From Selaginella tamariscina (lineage: Eukaryota; Streptophyta; Lycopodiopsida; Selaginellales; Selaginellaceae): a DNA stretch of 64,000 nucleotides. The position numbers and the translations under genes are program-made. The DNA lies in NCBI GenBank assembly GCA_003024785.1, contig PUQB01000206.1, positions 1 through 64,000 on the forward strand, given 5' to 3'. The notes under the pieces were generated by a model. That model saw only the letters and a program-made list of their open reading frames with translations, was not told where the DNA came from and made no database searches. This document shows, piece by piece, positions 23,933 through 36,240 of this stretch (position 1 is its first letter; every line of letters starts with the position of its first letter).

Positions 23933-24278
23933 CATGGAATTTCATTAGGACATGTTGGGGTTTCTTCAAACCTCTCTTCATCATATGTGGTTTAAGATCG
24001 ACTTTGAGACCATTGTCTCTCGCTTGCATGGATGGCCCTTTGGGGCACCTACCTCTTCTCCTGCGAGGTTATGTGGTTATGTGGGCCGAGGGTATCCACA
24101 TTGTGGTCCCTAGCTAGGCTAGAGTTGACTATGGCATTTGAGGTACTTCTTTGTCCTCCATTGGCCTCTCCCGACCTGCTTGTCGCATTCTCCTAGCCTA
24201 TTGATACTCATTAATATTCAATTATTTGAAAGAGTCAACCCTTGTTCTCCGACCTCTCCTCCAAGTGACAACTTGACT
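23933..24278 (-). other. Leader fragment of a second family-B element (B2)
   Basis: This repeats, with divergence, the leader sequence at about 22,890-23,167 (shared CATTAGGACATGTTGGGG, CTCTCCCGACC and CTCATTAATATTCAATTAT-like strings). It shows that a second B element lies head-to-tail beside B1, or that B1 is inserted in B2. No coding sequence is visible. Confidence 0.55.
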
Positions 24279-24957
24279 TGCTATAGTGAACTCCATCCAT
24301 GTGTAATAGTTATCCCTATGTGGTCGCCATAAAATGGTCATTGGGGACTCCACATGCTAAATGTGGGATGAATCCAAGTGGTTCCGGTGGTCACCAAAGC
24401 ACTATTGCCAACATCCAATCTTGAGGGCCCAAGCCGGAGGTCCAAACGTCACCTTGGGTTGTATGAGAATGTATGGTGGTGGCCTCTACCTAGACACCGT
24501 GAGGGTTTATGTATAGGTGGTATGGAGTTCCGCCACAGAGTGCATGCCCATTCTAAAGGAAGAGAGAGAAAGATGGAGCCTCTAAGAGGTTAGTTGTAAC
24601 AAGTAAGAAAAGGAATATATATTACAGCTTGGAATTACAATGGGACCTCCGATACCCAAGGCCTCTATCTAATCACTTAGGCAAGACACAAGAAGAAGAT
24701 GAATTAAAGGACCTCGCCCCACTACTTGCTTTTTTGCTTATATAGTGGTTTGGGTGGTACTTGTTTGTAGCCTAGATGGCACCCTCCGTTGGATGTCCTC
24801 CATAGGACTAGGTACTGGTCAATTGTCTTAACACACTACCCCCACGTGTGTCGTCCTTGCACCTTGATGGTTAGTCCGGATTATCTAATCTAGCCTACTA
24901 TCAGTGTTGCCTAACACCTCTCATGATTTGTCAACACCACCTGATAGCCATCAAATC
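24279..24957 (-). repeat. Family-B LTR (B2), continuing as older LTR sequence
   Basis: Starts TGCTATAGTGAACTCC on the plus strand. The minus-strand TATA box is at about 24,743 (GCTTATATAGTGG). LTR similarity to the 59,210 copy continues past the CTTAACACACTACCCC junction (CACGTGTGTCGTCC vs CACGCGTGTTGTCC, and GGTTAGTCCGGA vs AGTTGGTCCGGA), so the LTR probably ends near 24,957 (TAGCCATCA). Unit 2 retains only the distal part of this LTR (59,922-60,063). Confidence 0.5.
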
Positions 24958-25079
24958 CACCCGTGTTGTTATTCCATAGTCGCCCTTTGTTAGTTTGACT
25001 GCCTCAAGTCTCGATCTCTATCCAAGGCCACCGCTTGTGTGCACCATTTGTTTGCTTTGGTGGTGGTTGCACAACCACC

Positions 25080-27394
25080 AACCAATAAAGAAATATGCCA
25101 TTTTATAAAGAACTTTTTCAATAGCTAAGTTGGTGATAACTCAACTTAATTAGCTGAGCCTAATTGGTAGTTAATATATAATTGAGTTGATTTAATTTCA
25201 ATCAATAATTTTATTTAATAATTGAGTCATTTATGTTATTTGGTGGTGCTGCTTAACCAACAATTAAATTTGAAGGGATGGTTGGATTGTGAAAGTGTTC
25301 CATGAAAGGTTATGTTGAAAATTGAGATTAAAAAAAAAATAGAAACTACATTTTCTTACCTGAATGGCTTGCCACTTATGATAATAAAGAAATGAGAGTT
25401 GTGATAGATATAATGTGACAAGCATATTTTATATTCAAGAAGGGGAGCCTATGCAGCTTTTTGAGAATCTTTGTTAATACCAAATGAATCATGTAAGATC
25501 CATACTTATCATGAGTATGGATCTTACATGAATAAATCTTTGGTTTGAAATTCATGTAAAGTATTATAAAATAAAACTTTAAATGATGTAAATTTGATAG
25601 TGAATGATTTTTATTAATAGGGGAAAAAAGCTATATGATCATATATCTTGGCACAAAGAACAAGGCATAAATATAAAATTCATTAGTTTACTTAAGATGA
25701 AGCAAAAGCTAAAATATATTGATATGAAAAATTTGTTTGATATGTATTGTGGAATTAGATAGGAGAAAGCTAGTGGGGATGTATAAATGGAAATAGAGTG
25801 ATGGTAGGTTACAGAGTGAGCTTGCTACCAATTTGAAATGAGAGATCCCACATTTTCTTCATGTTTATTGTGTAACATAGGGAGAACCATGTCATTAATC
25901 AAATTGTTAATAAGTTTTCAAAATTTGTATATCTGAATAAATTGTTTAAAATAATTTATACTTTGCTACATGCTTCAAGCAAGAGGATGGATAATTCATA
26001 ATTGATGGAAGGTGTTCCAAATATGAAAAGAATGGTAGTTGATGGAAGGTGTTCCAAACCATGTTGTAAGGTGGTTGTCCATGGGCTATGTGATGAAAGG
26101 GATAATAAAAGTCATGCCTACTTTATTAAAGAATTTTTTACACATTTATAAATAATTAACTTTGTAATTTTGCATCTACATGTTGGCAAATGCATATTCT
26201 ATGTTGAATAACTTAAATACTTTATTTTGAACTGACTTTGTAGATATTGCAAGTATTTTTAAATATTTGACTTTGCAAATAAATATTTATAAAAATTCAT
26301 GTGGATTTTAATAATTGTCATGCCCCTTAAATTAATAAAACAAAGAATTAATTAATATTTATAATAGAGTCCTTAATTATTATGACTAAGGTATGCTTGA
26401 ATACATATTTCGTAATTTTACTTACGTAATCAAGTCATCTTAAAATTATAACATTCAAACTCATAATTTTAGAACTATGACATATAAAATGTGTGTTTAT
26501 TATTTGTTTTGAATATAAGGTTTGTAACTGATCTTTAGCCAGCTTTATGCAACCATCAAAAATCATCAGCATATGGACTTTTAAGTATTATGCTTTGATA
26601 CTTTAAATCATCGATGTGCTCGTCCCTAACCACATTCAAAAATATAACTTGTCCATGCACGGTTTGTTCTATAAATGCTTTTAAATATTTTATTTATAAT
26701 TATTGGCACAAGACAATCAAAACACACTTCACGACACAGTAAACAAAAATTTCATACAGTACAAGACAGTAAACACACATTTCACAACACGATTACGTGC
26801 CCACATGTGGTATGAGACACATTCATAACACACGATTTCCATATAGACTTAATATTTATTATTATAACATTGAAATCACATCTAAAATTAAAATAATTAC
26901 ATGTGATCATGTCGAGCTAAAAGCTCAATACCTATGTAGTTTACATGTACGTACATCTGTACACGTTGCTGTTTGTGGATAACTACATTATATAATTCTG
27001 CTCTTCCAGATAAAAAAACAGCATACAAAAGCTGACCTACATCTCATTCGTACACAGACCATGTACAGTACGTACACATGCATATTGCTGTACATCTCAT
27101 ATACGCATATCTGTTGCAACGTACATACCGGTAACTTGAATTGACACACTTATTAATATTAATAAAACTGTTCAAACATAAGGAATAGCTCAGAGCTTAG
27201 AGTGGAAAAGATAAGAATGAATGAGCTCCACGTACTCTGTCAATTCATTCGTATCATGCTCTTCTGTCTCCTCTTGCACGTCCTGTTTAAGTGTAGGCTG
27301 CATTTTTATGCCCCCATGCATTTCCGTGGGCTCCATATAGATTCTCTCAGTACAGTTGTAGATACATGTACAGAACTATATATATATTGAACAT
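25080..27394. other. AT-rich intergenic DNA, unit 1
   Basis: Non-coding by inspection. It is duplicated at about 60,190-62,500 with small indels. It contains a perfect 18-base inverted repeat at 25,489-25,531. The open frame at 27,202-27,390 is duplicated too (62,299 region) and lies just downstream of the lost BAHD gene; it is more likely 3-prime flank than a gene. Confidence 0.6.
25489..25531. repeat. Perfect 18-bp inverted repeat, 7-base loop
   Basis: Arms TCATGTAAGATCCATACT (25,489-25,506) and AGTATGGATCTTACATGA (25,514-25,531), loop TATCATG. In unit 2 (60,602-60,644) the second arm has one mismatch (GTATGAATC). Could be a foldback remnant or a small-RNA hairpin. Confidence 0.8.
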
Positions 27395-27451
27395 ATGTTA
27401 CCTTTCATATATGCAGTCCAGAAATATGGAAGACATTTAGAGCAAGTGGAT
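27395..27451 (-). pseudogene. BAHD gene remnant (deletion scar), unit 1
   Basis: In unit 1 the 3-prime flank of the BAHD gene (CCTTTCATAT) is joined directly to the first few codons and start-codon flank (ATGCAGTCCAGAAATATGG, minus-strand start at about 27,433). In unit 2 these pieces are 1.36 kb apart (62,503-62,512 and 63,870). A short ATAT microhomology sits at the join. About eight initial codons remain, so the locus is a null. Confidence 0.85.
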
Positions 27452-27709
27452 GTCTCATACCAGTGTACGATATCTTTATATGATACGCTGTCGCTAATAC
27501 TGTTTGCTAAGTGAGATCCAAACTTATTTGAGCATGGATATCGTGGGCGAGAGATCGGTCGCTTTTGCGTAAGGCGTGCCAATTCAAAATTTAAAATGCG
27601 ACGTGGTTACGACGTGACTTAACCATTTCAACAACATAAATAGCCTACATTATAAATATAAACATGTACAAACGTATCCCACGAAAGACACGTTGGATAC
27701 AATATGTGT

Positions 27710-27935
27710 CAGGGTCGTTTCGCACCACACTTAGCAGTCAAACCGTTAAGCATAACCTTCATTAATGCAGCCGGAAATATATAATTATTATGCCAAAAAT
27801 ATGTAATAATAAAATTAAGGGACGCTAGAGGGCCATTAACTTACCATCCGGCATTATTTATTACATATTTTCGACTGCATTAATTAAGACCATTCTTAAG
27901 GGTTTGACTGCTAAGTGTGGTGCCAAACGACCCTC
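27710..27935. mobile_element. MITE-like element with long inverted arms
   Basis: Left arm CAGGGTCGTTTCGCACCACA and right arm (reverse complement) GAGGGTCGTTTGGCACCACA stay similar for about 85 bases (including CTTAGCAGTCAAAC and TTAATGCAG), around a short AT-rich centre; 226 bp total. The CAGGG-type ends suggest a hAT relative, but no 8-bp target duplication is visible, so the superfamily is uncertain. Confidence 0.7.
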
Positions 27936-29474
27936 AATCCTTTACATATATGTACATTATTATAAACATGTGTTAGGATAGAATTGGAATGATTAGATAA
28001 ATAAATAAAATAATTATACTACACTGCAGCACTAGATTTTAAACATACATTGAAAAAAAAATTAAAAATTAGAATTATATATGTTTTATAATTTATATAT
28101 AATATATTTATAATATAAAAATGTGTATAAATATTTTATTTTAAATTAAATTTTATTTATTTATAATATTTTAATGTTATATAATAATTATTTTTTGAAT
28201 ATAATTATTATATTCACTTCAAATAGTAATTTCATTAGTACATAAGTTTAATATATTACACATAAAATATATATATGTTCCTACTAAAAAGAGAGCATTT
28301 ATTAATGTTTTTCATAAATAGATATTATACTTATGATATAAAATGTATTGTTGAAAAGTTAATATCGAAATATTTTAAATCAAATTTTAAACTTATGTAC
28401 ATTGAAAATCAATATGTATGTTTAATGTTAACTGCGAATATAAGTGTATTGGGTTTATTGGGTTGAAGAAGTTCAGTGTTTTAGATATGTCATAAGCCTG
28501 TAATATATTAATATATTTTAATTTTTTGAATTATAATTAATCTACAGTTTCAAAGTTATTTCTCACATGGCAGTATTCTCACCAGATTAAGGATAATAAT
28601 TAAATTATTAAGTTAAGTGTTATTAAATAGTTAAATTTATGTATAACTTCAAGATAAACTCACTGTGTTAAAGATAATAATTAGATTAAAAAGTTAAAAA
28701 ATAATAAATTTATATTATATTGTGTGTACCTATGTATGTTGCGAACACCCCCGTCCAACCGTTAATATCTTATCCAATCCAAGATTATCCTAAACTCACC
28801 ATATAACCACCCCATCCCATGTTGGTGCAGAGTACATTTAAGTGTAGAGTGTATATCATTTGTCTTTGTAATGTATATGAAATTCCAAGGAATATTAAAT
28901 ATGAAAGAAACAAACGTTTGATTCAAATATACATAACAGATTTGAATCTGTTTTCATATTATCTCATTTTAATATGAGTAAAATATATATATGGAAATAA
29001 AATGGTCTTTTATAAATGCCTGTGTTTAAGTGGAAGTCATAACTTAGTTTTTTATTTATCATTTTGATTTTTGTTTATTATAACTGTTATTTATATACAT
29101 TGAAATGAGGCATTTATTAAATTTTTTAATATTTTTTGTAAATAGATATTAATAAAATCAAAAGTATATAGGTACATTAAAAATCAATATGTACACTTCA
29201 TTTTCACCGCATGTGAGTTGGCTTATACATTTATCTATATATGTTAGCTGTAGTTATATTTCAATATTTAAAAACTTTAATATGAATATAATAATTGCAT
29301 CCAAGACATAATCAAAATATACCATGAACAATTTGATTTTTAAATATAACATAAACTACAAACATATAACTTATATATATATATATATTCAAATTATGGA
29401 GCTTGTATTTTTAAAGGATGTTTGTGGCTCATTAATTAGTCAAAGAACATTCTTATATTTCTATTCTTACGCGT

Positions 29475-29476
<2 letters not shown>

Positions 29477-29510
<34 letters not shown>
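29477..29510. repeat. Compound microsatellite (CA)n(TA)n
   Basis: ACACACACACACACAC followed by ATATATATATATATAT. Simple sequence repeat in the spacer. Confidence 0.85.
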
Positions 29511-30093
29511 TACACACAAAAATATACATATATTTTACATAAAATTAAGTCTTAAAAGAAAATTAAAATATTCTCATCATAAATAAAATAATAATATTAA
29601 AATCTTTAAAGTTTTTGTCGACAGCGATAACTTTTTTTCTGACGACTGTAGAAAAGAAAAGGAAAAAATCACGGCACATTTAATTATTTATTAATTAATT
29701 AATAATTAACATGTGTCATATTAACCAATTAGAATTAATATGACAAAACATTTTACCGGTAACCGGAATTTAAAATTACACATTGCCACAAGACACTGTA
29801 TTCATTGAACATTTTCATCTTTCCCTGTTTAAAATGACATTTGAGAGGTCATCATACTCAAAAATAAATTATTTTCGTGTCATACTTTACAACCATAGAA
29901 AATGAACACGAGGTCCTCGTGAAGTCGAATGCAAACTTAAAGTATACATCAGTAACGAAGTACACATTAAGATCCAGGCAGGTTTGCCAAGAATTGCAGC
30001 ACGTCCATATGTGTATCCCAGTTCTTGCATCTTCTTATATCTCCTACCATTTCGTATCCTGTTCATCCCAAAGGGTTAAAATCGACATGTAAC

Positions 30094-31431
30094 ATGGCAT
30101 TAACTTTACAGAGCAGCAATGTAATAGTAGAACCACCTCCCATTAACAATGCAGACGTTATGATAAAGCCAAGTATTACTAAAACTTACAGAGGGAAGTT
30201 TGTAATTCGTAGTTATGAAGTCGGTGTAGATCGCAAAACATCAATCCTAACAATAGCTCGTTTGTTACAGGTGAGTCTCTTATTCATATAAACTTAATTA
30301 ATGAATGTACTTCATTATAATGTGTAATAATCTTATATTTGTGTTCATTGTGTTAGTTAAGTTTTTCTGTATTGCAGGAAGTGGCTGTCAACCATACAGA
30401 TGCAACCTGGTCTACTGAAGGAACGGTGGTTTTGGACTCAGTGCAGGCATGCTTAAACATGGGTTGATATGGGTTTTAAAAATCTACACATAGAGGTTGA
30501 GGAGTTCCCTCTCTGGTGAGAAATTATAAATATATATTTATGTTTTGTAACTCGATATTAATTTTCAGGAAAGATACTATAGAGATCGAGACATGGTGGC
30601 AGTTACAATTAGGAAAGACAGTTGGAAAAGAATGGATCATTAGAAACCCAATGACTAACAAGCTATTTGCAAGAGCAACAAGGTGTATATATGTGTGTGT
30701 GTGCGCTTAGAAAATGATATCAAGGTTTCTTTCACAGTTCAATGTTGATGATTAACAAGTCGACTAGACGACTTTGTATGCCCTTAGAATGTCTAAATGA
30801 GATCACTCAGTTCTTTTTAGATCCTCCAAGGTACAGAAGAAGAAAAATTGTGTCTAAAATGAATAATTATGTCTTATGGCACAGGTTTGTGTTTGAGAAG
30901 AAGTCACCCCTTGAAAACTTCAAGCTGGAAAAATACGACCACATTAAACATGGAATTAAGGTATGAAATGCTTCCTTATTCAGAGAACTTCCGCTGATCT
31001 GGAGTTTCCAGCCCACGGCTGAAGACATTGATATGAATAACCACGTCAATAATGTGTCCTACATAAGCTGGCTGCTTCAGGTATTATATATATATATACA
31101 CACATGATGATATATAGTTTCTTTGACATTTACATAAATATCAGGGTTACCGATTGAGTTGCAAAAGGCATGTCAGTTGAAATCTATCTCTCTAGAGTAT
31201 AAACGAGAGTGCATGCAAGACGATGAATTATGTCAAAGTCTTATTGCTGCCGTCCTGTCTCTTCTTCTTTGCTAGATTTTAATCATGCATTAGAATTAGC
31301 TCGAGATGGTAAAAGAGTTTGCTATGGAAGAACAACATGGGAGAGAAAATGAACTTAGAATGTGGGGATTTTGCAAGTCAAGCTATAATGGGGATCACTT
31401 GCCTGAATTGTTCTTAAAATATTCTGTGTAA
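30094..31431 (+). pseudogene. Acyl-ACP thioesterase (FAT family), copy 2, frame-damaged
   Basis: Same seven-exon structure as the unit 1 copy: 30,094-30,270; 30,378-30,515; 30,569-30,682; 30,738-30,830; 30,885-30,960; 31,012-31,080; 31,145-31,431. Exon 4 is identical to copy 1. Exon 5 is complete here (FVFEKKSPLENFKLEKYDH), and exon 6 carries DIDMNNHVNNVSYISW. Exon 2 lacks four bases after ACTGAAGG and one base in ATATGGGTTTT relative to copy 1, which shifts the frame and gives an early stop. Exon 7 starts one G shorter than copy 1. The last exon contains GDHLPELFLKYSV then the stop, lost in copy 1. Family-level assignment is strong; FatA/FatB type and substrate chain length are not determinable. 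As written, no full-length enzyme is encoded. Confidence 0.85.
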
Positions 31432-33894
31432 GATTTTTTGTTGCATGTGAGAAATTATTAATTAAAAACTATTTTATCATTAAATTAAGCAAGACAAGCT
31501 TGGCTATCCTTCATGTTTAACACTCGGAATCTTATAATATATTTATACATATTCATGACTTATATTGAAAAAGATTAAGGTATTATATTGAAAATAAAAT
31601 ATGTAATAAAATCAATAAATATGATTAACTTACATATATAGGTATGTAATAATACATATATGTACATTTAATGTATTATCAAGGAAACATTAAATTCCTT
31701 TTGTATGTGTATTGTACATATATATTCTTTTAATAAGATCAATATTTTAATTTTGTTTTTAGTTTGTGTAATTACTAATTACTCTGTATTTATAAACATA
31801 AATGTCATGTGTATATATAATATACATATATAATAGTTTAATTCTTTATTACTTATCTTGCAAATATTATGCATAATTATTAAATAACGTTGTTTGTTTT
31901 TATACATTATGTATGTTACATTATATGTATTGCCACTTTGAAGTTCCGATTAGTTATATAAAGATGTAGAAATACTCAATTAAAGCTTACCACATATTTT
32001 ATTTAAACATTATTTAATATATGAAAGGCTTTTAGGTAAATGCATATTCTCTGGGTTTTTTCATCACACATTTTTCCTGGATAGCAACTAATCAAGTTTT
32101 AATATAATCATGATTAACATTAACATGATCTTCCACACACACACATACATACACCCACACCACACCCACTTGTTGCACCACTACTCACACACAACACTCT
32201 TGTAGTGTTGCATGCACACACACTTGTAATGTCATTGTTCACACACTTGTAATGCCACTGCTTGTAGCAATAAATAGAATAATTGTATATTGCTTATATA
32301 TATTATTAGTAATATATATTATTATTTTCTTACGTGTAATGTGTGCTTGTAACATTGTGTAACTACGAGTGTGTGGGCAGTGGCATTATAAGTGTATGTG
32401 TGTGTGGACAATGGCGTTACAAGTGCATGTCGGACGTATTTATACAAATGTGTGTGTGCTTGAACAATTTAGGGTTTAGGGTTGTCTATGTACACAATGT
32501 TGATGCAGTGGCACTACAGGTGTGTGTGATAGTGGCTAATGTTGAGATAATGTGCTAAGTTCATTGTATTTTTACGTCTATAGACATGTATATTATGTAC
32601 AATACTAGTTGTAAATTATTTAATGCAATTATTTAATTATATTATTTTTGTTTATAAAATGTTTATATTTTGACAAATGAGAATTTGATATTATATAACT
32701 ATTTTGATAAACAAAAATTAAAAAGAATAAGATTTATAACATTTACAATTAGAAAAGATAATGAAATGGCATTCTTAGAAATATTATATTATATAATTAA
32801 TTTTACATTTTCACTTTTGACAATATATAAAAAGAAAATGATGATAAATAACAGATAATGAAATAATGCACTTGTCATAAATCATCTCTTAATTATTCCT
32901 TAATTTTTCAACAATTAAAGTTATAATCTATATAATTAAAATATTCAACTAATCATGTCAAGTTTTAATATATTTATAATTTTATAGATATTCAATATAT
33001 TTATTAAATGTGGAATATATATTTCCTATATATATATATTGGATTGGAATATATCTTACATTACATTTTCTAAACTTAATCATGTAACAGTATATTCCTT
33101 TTTGCCATAGTTTGTTAGTCATTTTATTAATACATATTTAAGTGTCTTCTAGAATCATTAATCAAATTTCTCACTTTTCCAAATGTGTCAGTGATTTCAT
33201 ATCATCATTTAAATTTTCTATTTTTCTATTTACTATTGTGCCACATTTATGTATGTTCATTTTGAATTTCTTACCTAATATATATGTTACTTTTGATAAG
33301 GTTTTATGATTTACATTGCTTTGCATTTGTGTTTTATGCTTCTTCTTTAGCCCTTTATATTGTGTAGGAGCAACACTATTGTTGAAGATCTTAATGCCTT
33401 CAACTCCATTTCACAATTGAAAAGTTGAAATGCATAATAATTGCCACATCTTTGAACTGAGGGTCTATTGTTATTAAATGTAGAGTCATTGATTATTTTG
33501 AGGTCCATCAACTATAAGCACCTATTGACATGAGCATAATTTTAGTTGAGTGTAAATCAAAATAGTAGTTTTAGATTTTCCTAAATTCCTTCTTCTGATG
33601 TGTGACATTTGTGAGGGTGGTCAAATATGCTTTATGAGCGTGTCTAGTGTTTCCACAATTGATTGCTACAAAAGGAAATGTTGATTGTGCTCAAATTAAT
33701 CAATGTAGACATGACTAATACAAATTGAACCAGAAGTAAAGGCATGAGTTTAATGTATGCTTCCCTAATTGGGTGTCTTGATGGATGGACAAAGATTGTC
33801 ATAAGCGCACATCTATATTATTCAACAAGTCTGCAAATACTTCAAGGCTTTATAACAAGTGTAAAGACTTGCTACTCTCCTGAAAACTCCCTTC
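31432..33894. other. AT-rich intergenic DNA downstream of FAT copy 2
   Basis: Counterpart of 4,347-7,133 without the MITE. It contains the CA/TG zone at about 32,120-32,530. No gene is supported; the open frames at 32,343 and 32,670 are low-complexity. Confidence 0.6.
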
Positions 33895-34699
33895 CACCGG
33901 AAAATGCAAACCCCTAGTTTTTATCATTTTTAGGGTAAAAAACATCTCTAGAAAACAAGTCTTTGTTTTTGTAAAAAGCAGTTAACATACTAGGGGTCGA
34001 ACATTGGTTTATTTTTTACATAGTTAATATACCTTATAATCTTTTTTGTTTTTACCCTTGTTTATACAGTAATAATTTTGTTTGTTTTTATAATTTATTT
34101 TATTTAATTTTAAATTTATTTATTGATTTTAATTGTACTTAATTAAACTCTTTTAACTTTCATTAATTAAATTAAAAATAATAAACATTATTGATTTCTG
34201 GTGATCTCTCTGTGAATCCTCTCTCACCAGTCCACCTTTCGGGAAGCGTTTCTTCATGCGTGATTCTGCATCAACGAGGCCTCTGCAAGAAAAGAAACTA
34301 ATGTAACCAGATTCACCAGTTATACTGTGTGTGTGTATAGATATCTATTATAATATTATTGCAGTAAGTGAAATCATCCGAGAAGATGTTAACCAAAGCC
34401 TATGTGTAAGTATTGCATTTCTTATTTCATTATGTATTTATTCTTAAGTATGTATATGCAACACTTGGATTGAAATATCCTTTAGGGCTCTATTGGGCTT
34501 CTGTTATTACCTAATTCAATGTCAAAATACGCTCACCGGCAGGAGCAAGCCCTCCGTGTACCTATCCCTAGGAACAACCTAACATTAATGAAACGTATAT
34601 AATAATTTTATACTATAAGTATTCTCTCTATATATACAAACAAGCACGCACGCACAATGATCCGATGGGAAAAAGATAAAGCCGGCTTACCGGAAAAAG

Positions 34700-35445
34700 C
34701 TTGAAATGGAGAAGAATCTGAACAATATCAATTTAGCAGTCTGGATATGTAAAAGCACATCCCAATCTTGAAATGGAGAGGAATCTGCACAATATCAATT
34801 TAGCAACACATCCCACATACAGACCAAACACGTTCTAATTTATATTTATGTGAACCCAGTTCTGTCTTATAAACGAAAGTCAACACATACACACCACAGA
34901 GACACAGATAGAAGCTCAAATGCTCCTTGTAACGAAAAAAATAACTTAAAGCAGAATATTATTTTATCACATGCACGCACGCACAAAAATTCATATTATG
35001 TTAATCTTTGACGCATCACATACACACACAAACACAATGTATATGCATATATGACAACAGAAAGAGGCTTCATAAGGTAGCAAAAAAAATCATATTATAT
35101 ATATACTTTATGTCCTAAACACACGAAATTCTATCACGTCCACATCATACACACAATGCACGCTCACAACACAATGTATATTTATATATTGATTGCATTT
35201 GAGTGATTCTTCATACCGAAAAAGTTCAGATGCCTTGTAGCGAGATAATCCAGAGGAATCTGCAAATATTAATATCACACACACACACTTATTTTGCATA
35301 CTTAAAATACAACAGCTTATCTCACAATGCAGAGAACACAATGTATCTGTATATGTATAGATCAGAGAGAGAAAGCAGTGTGATTTGAAGCTTGGGGATA
35401 GCAAGGTAGTGCAAAGGAATCTGCTGTATAATAATTTAGCAATCT
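34700..35445. repeat. Degenerate repeated motif inside the CACTA element
   Basis: A motif of the form TTGAAATGGAGAGGAATCTG followed by CACAATATCAATTTAGCA occurs at about 34,700, 34,770, 35,250 (CCAGAGGAATCTGCAAATATT) and 35,410 (AAAGGAATCTGCTGTATAATAATTTAGCA). Spacing is irregular (about 65, 480 and 160 bases) and the copies lie between CA-rich tracts. It may represent repeated capture, duplicated exon ends or regulatory repeats. Confidence 0.55.
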
Positions 35446-35799
35446 TCACAACATACACACATACAAATTTCTTAAACACATACGAAAATTCGAAAACACA
35501 CGCATGCACACAGAATGCATATATACCGTACGAGCTTAGGAAGCTAAATAAGAAAAAATACATGAATGCAACCTGACTAAAGCACTGATCCGACAAGCAT
35601 TTTATATATATATATAGACACACACAAAATTATATAGACACAAATTTTAATTTTTTAGACTTATAAACGTGTATGTCTGTCTGTGTCTGCGTGTATAAAT
35701 GCATATATAGACTTAGATGATAATTTGCTTATACAGGAATTATAACTGTCTGAACTGTCCATACATACAGTGTGTGTGGGTGTGTGTGTGAAGAACAAA

Positions 35800-36240
35800 A
35801 AACTTACGACTGCATCTGTTTGTCCATCGATGAACCAGAGCCCTATATCCCAGATAACAAGAGTGCTGGACTCGGACAGCTTGTACTTGACCGCTCCAGT
35901 GAGTGGCTCCGGAGGCGGAGGTGGGGGAGGGGTCGGTTTCTCCCCACTGGGACGATCGAAATTGGGTCTTCTCCGGGCCTGTCCATGGACCTTGGACCAC
36001 CCATTGCACAGCTTATCCTTGTTGGCATTGCCACATTGAGCCCGGAGTGTGAATGGAACTTCCTCGGAAAGCCCAAAATCCCCTGACTCTGGGACAGATT
36101 TGTGCCTATGAACTGGGATACCTGAATAGCGGTCGACATTCCTGATCTTGGAGAGCTAAACCCATACCGCCGGATCTGCGGGCACGCTCCGCCGCTTCAC
36201 AGAAAGAACCCTAAAGCATATTCTAGGATCCCCTGTTTAG
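35800..36240 (-). pseudogene. GC-rich gene fragment captured by the CACTA element
   Basis: This island is GC-rich in an otherwise AT-rich element. On the minus strand, the open frame from 36,139 starts MSTAIQVSQFIGTNLSQSQG and continues to about 35,800 (98 codons to 35,843 plus extension). The N-terminal part is rich in Ser, Thr and Arg with few acidic residues, like a plastid transit peptide. Upstream minus-strand DNA (36,230-36,140) looks like a 5-prime leader. I do not recognise the parent gene. It resembles a first exon picked up by a transposon (Pack-CACTA), which is inference. Open frames on the other strand (35,770-36,086) are alternative readings of the same island. Confidence 0.5.

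Larger units (their letters stand above)
2640..27451. repeat. Segmental duplication, unit 1
   Basis: This block recurs in the same order and orientation at about 29,705-63,912. Shared landmarks include the FAT exons (3,030 vs 30,094), the long AT-rich tract after them, the family-C LTR in a family-B reverse transcriptase (7,511 vs 37,602), the family-A element (10,656 vs 40,889), the hairpin at 25,489 vs 60,602, and the region before the BAHD position (27,180 vs 62,275). Left homology begins near the shared CGTGTCATATTAAC-type sequence. Right homology ends after GCAAGTGGATGT at 27,451. Exons are nearly identical between units, while intergenic DNA differs by scattered substitutions and many small indels. 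Confidence 0.92.
27452..29704. other. Spacer between the two duplication units
   Basis: A 2.25 kb AT-rich stretch with no counterpart seen elsewhere in the window. It contains a MITE-like inverted repeat element (27,710-27,935) and microsatellites (TA at 29,371-29,388; CA then TA at 29,477-29,510). No credible gene: the open frames at 28,275 and 29,324 are A/T low-complexity. Confidence 0.6.

Noticed and set aside
27202..27390. 62-codon open frame, conserved in unit 2
   Set aside because: It lies in the 3-prime flank of the BAHD gene and conservation is explained by the recent duplication.
35108..35623. 171-codon minus-strand open frame in the CACTA element
   Set aside because: It runs through CA/TG-rich low-complexity DNA and yields Cys/Tyr/Phe-rich protein without recognisable motifs.
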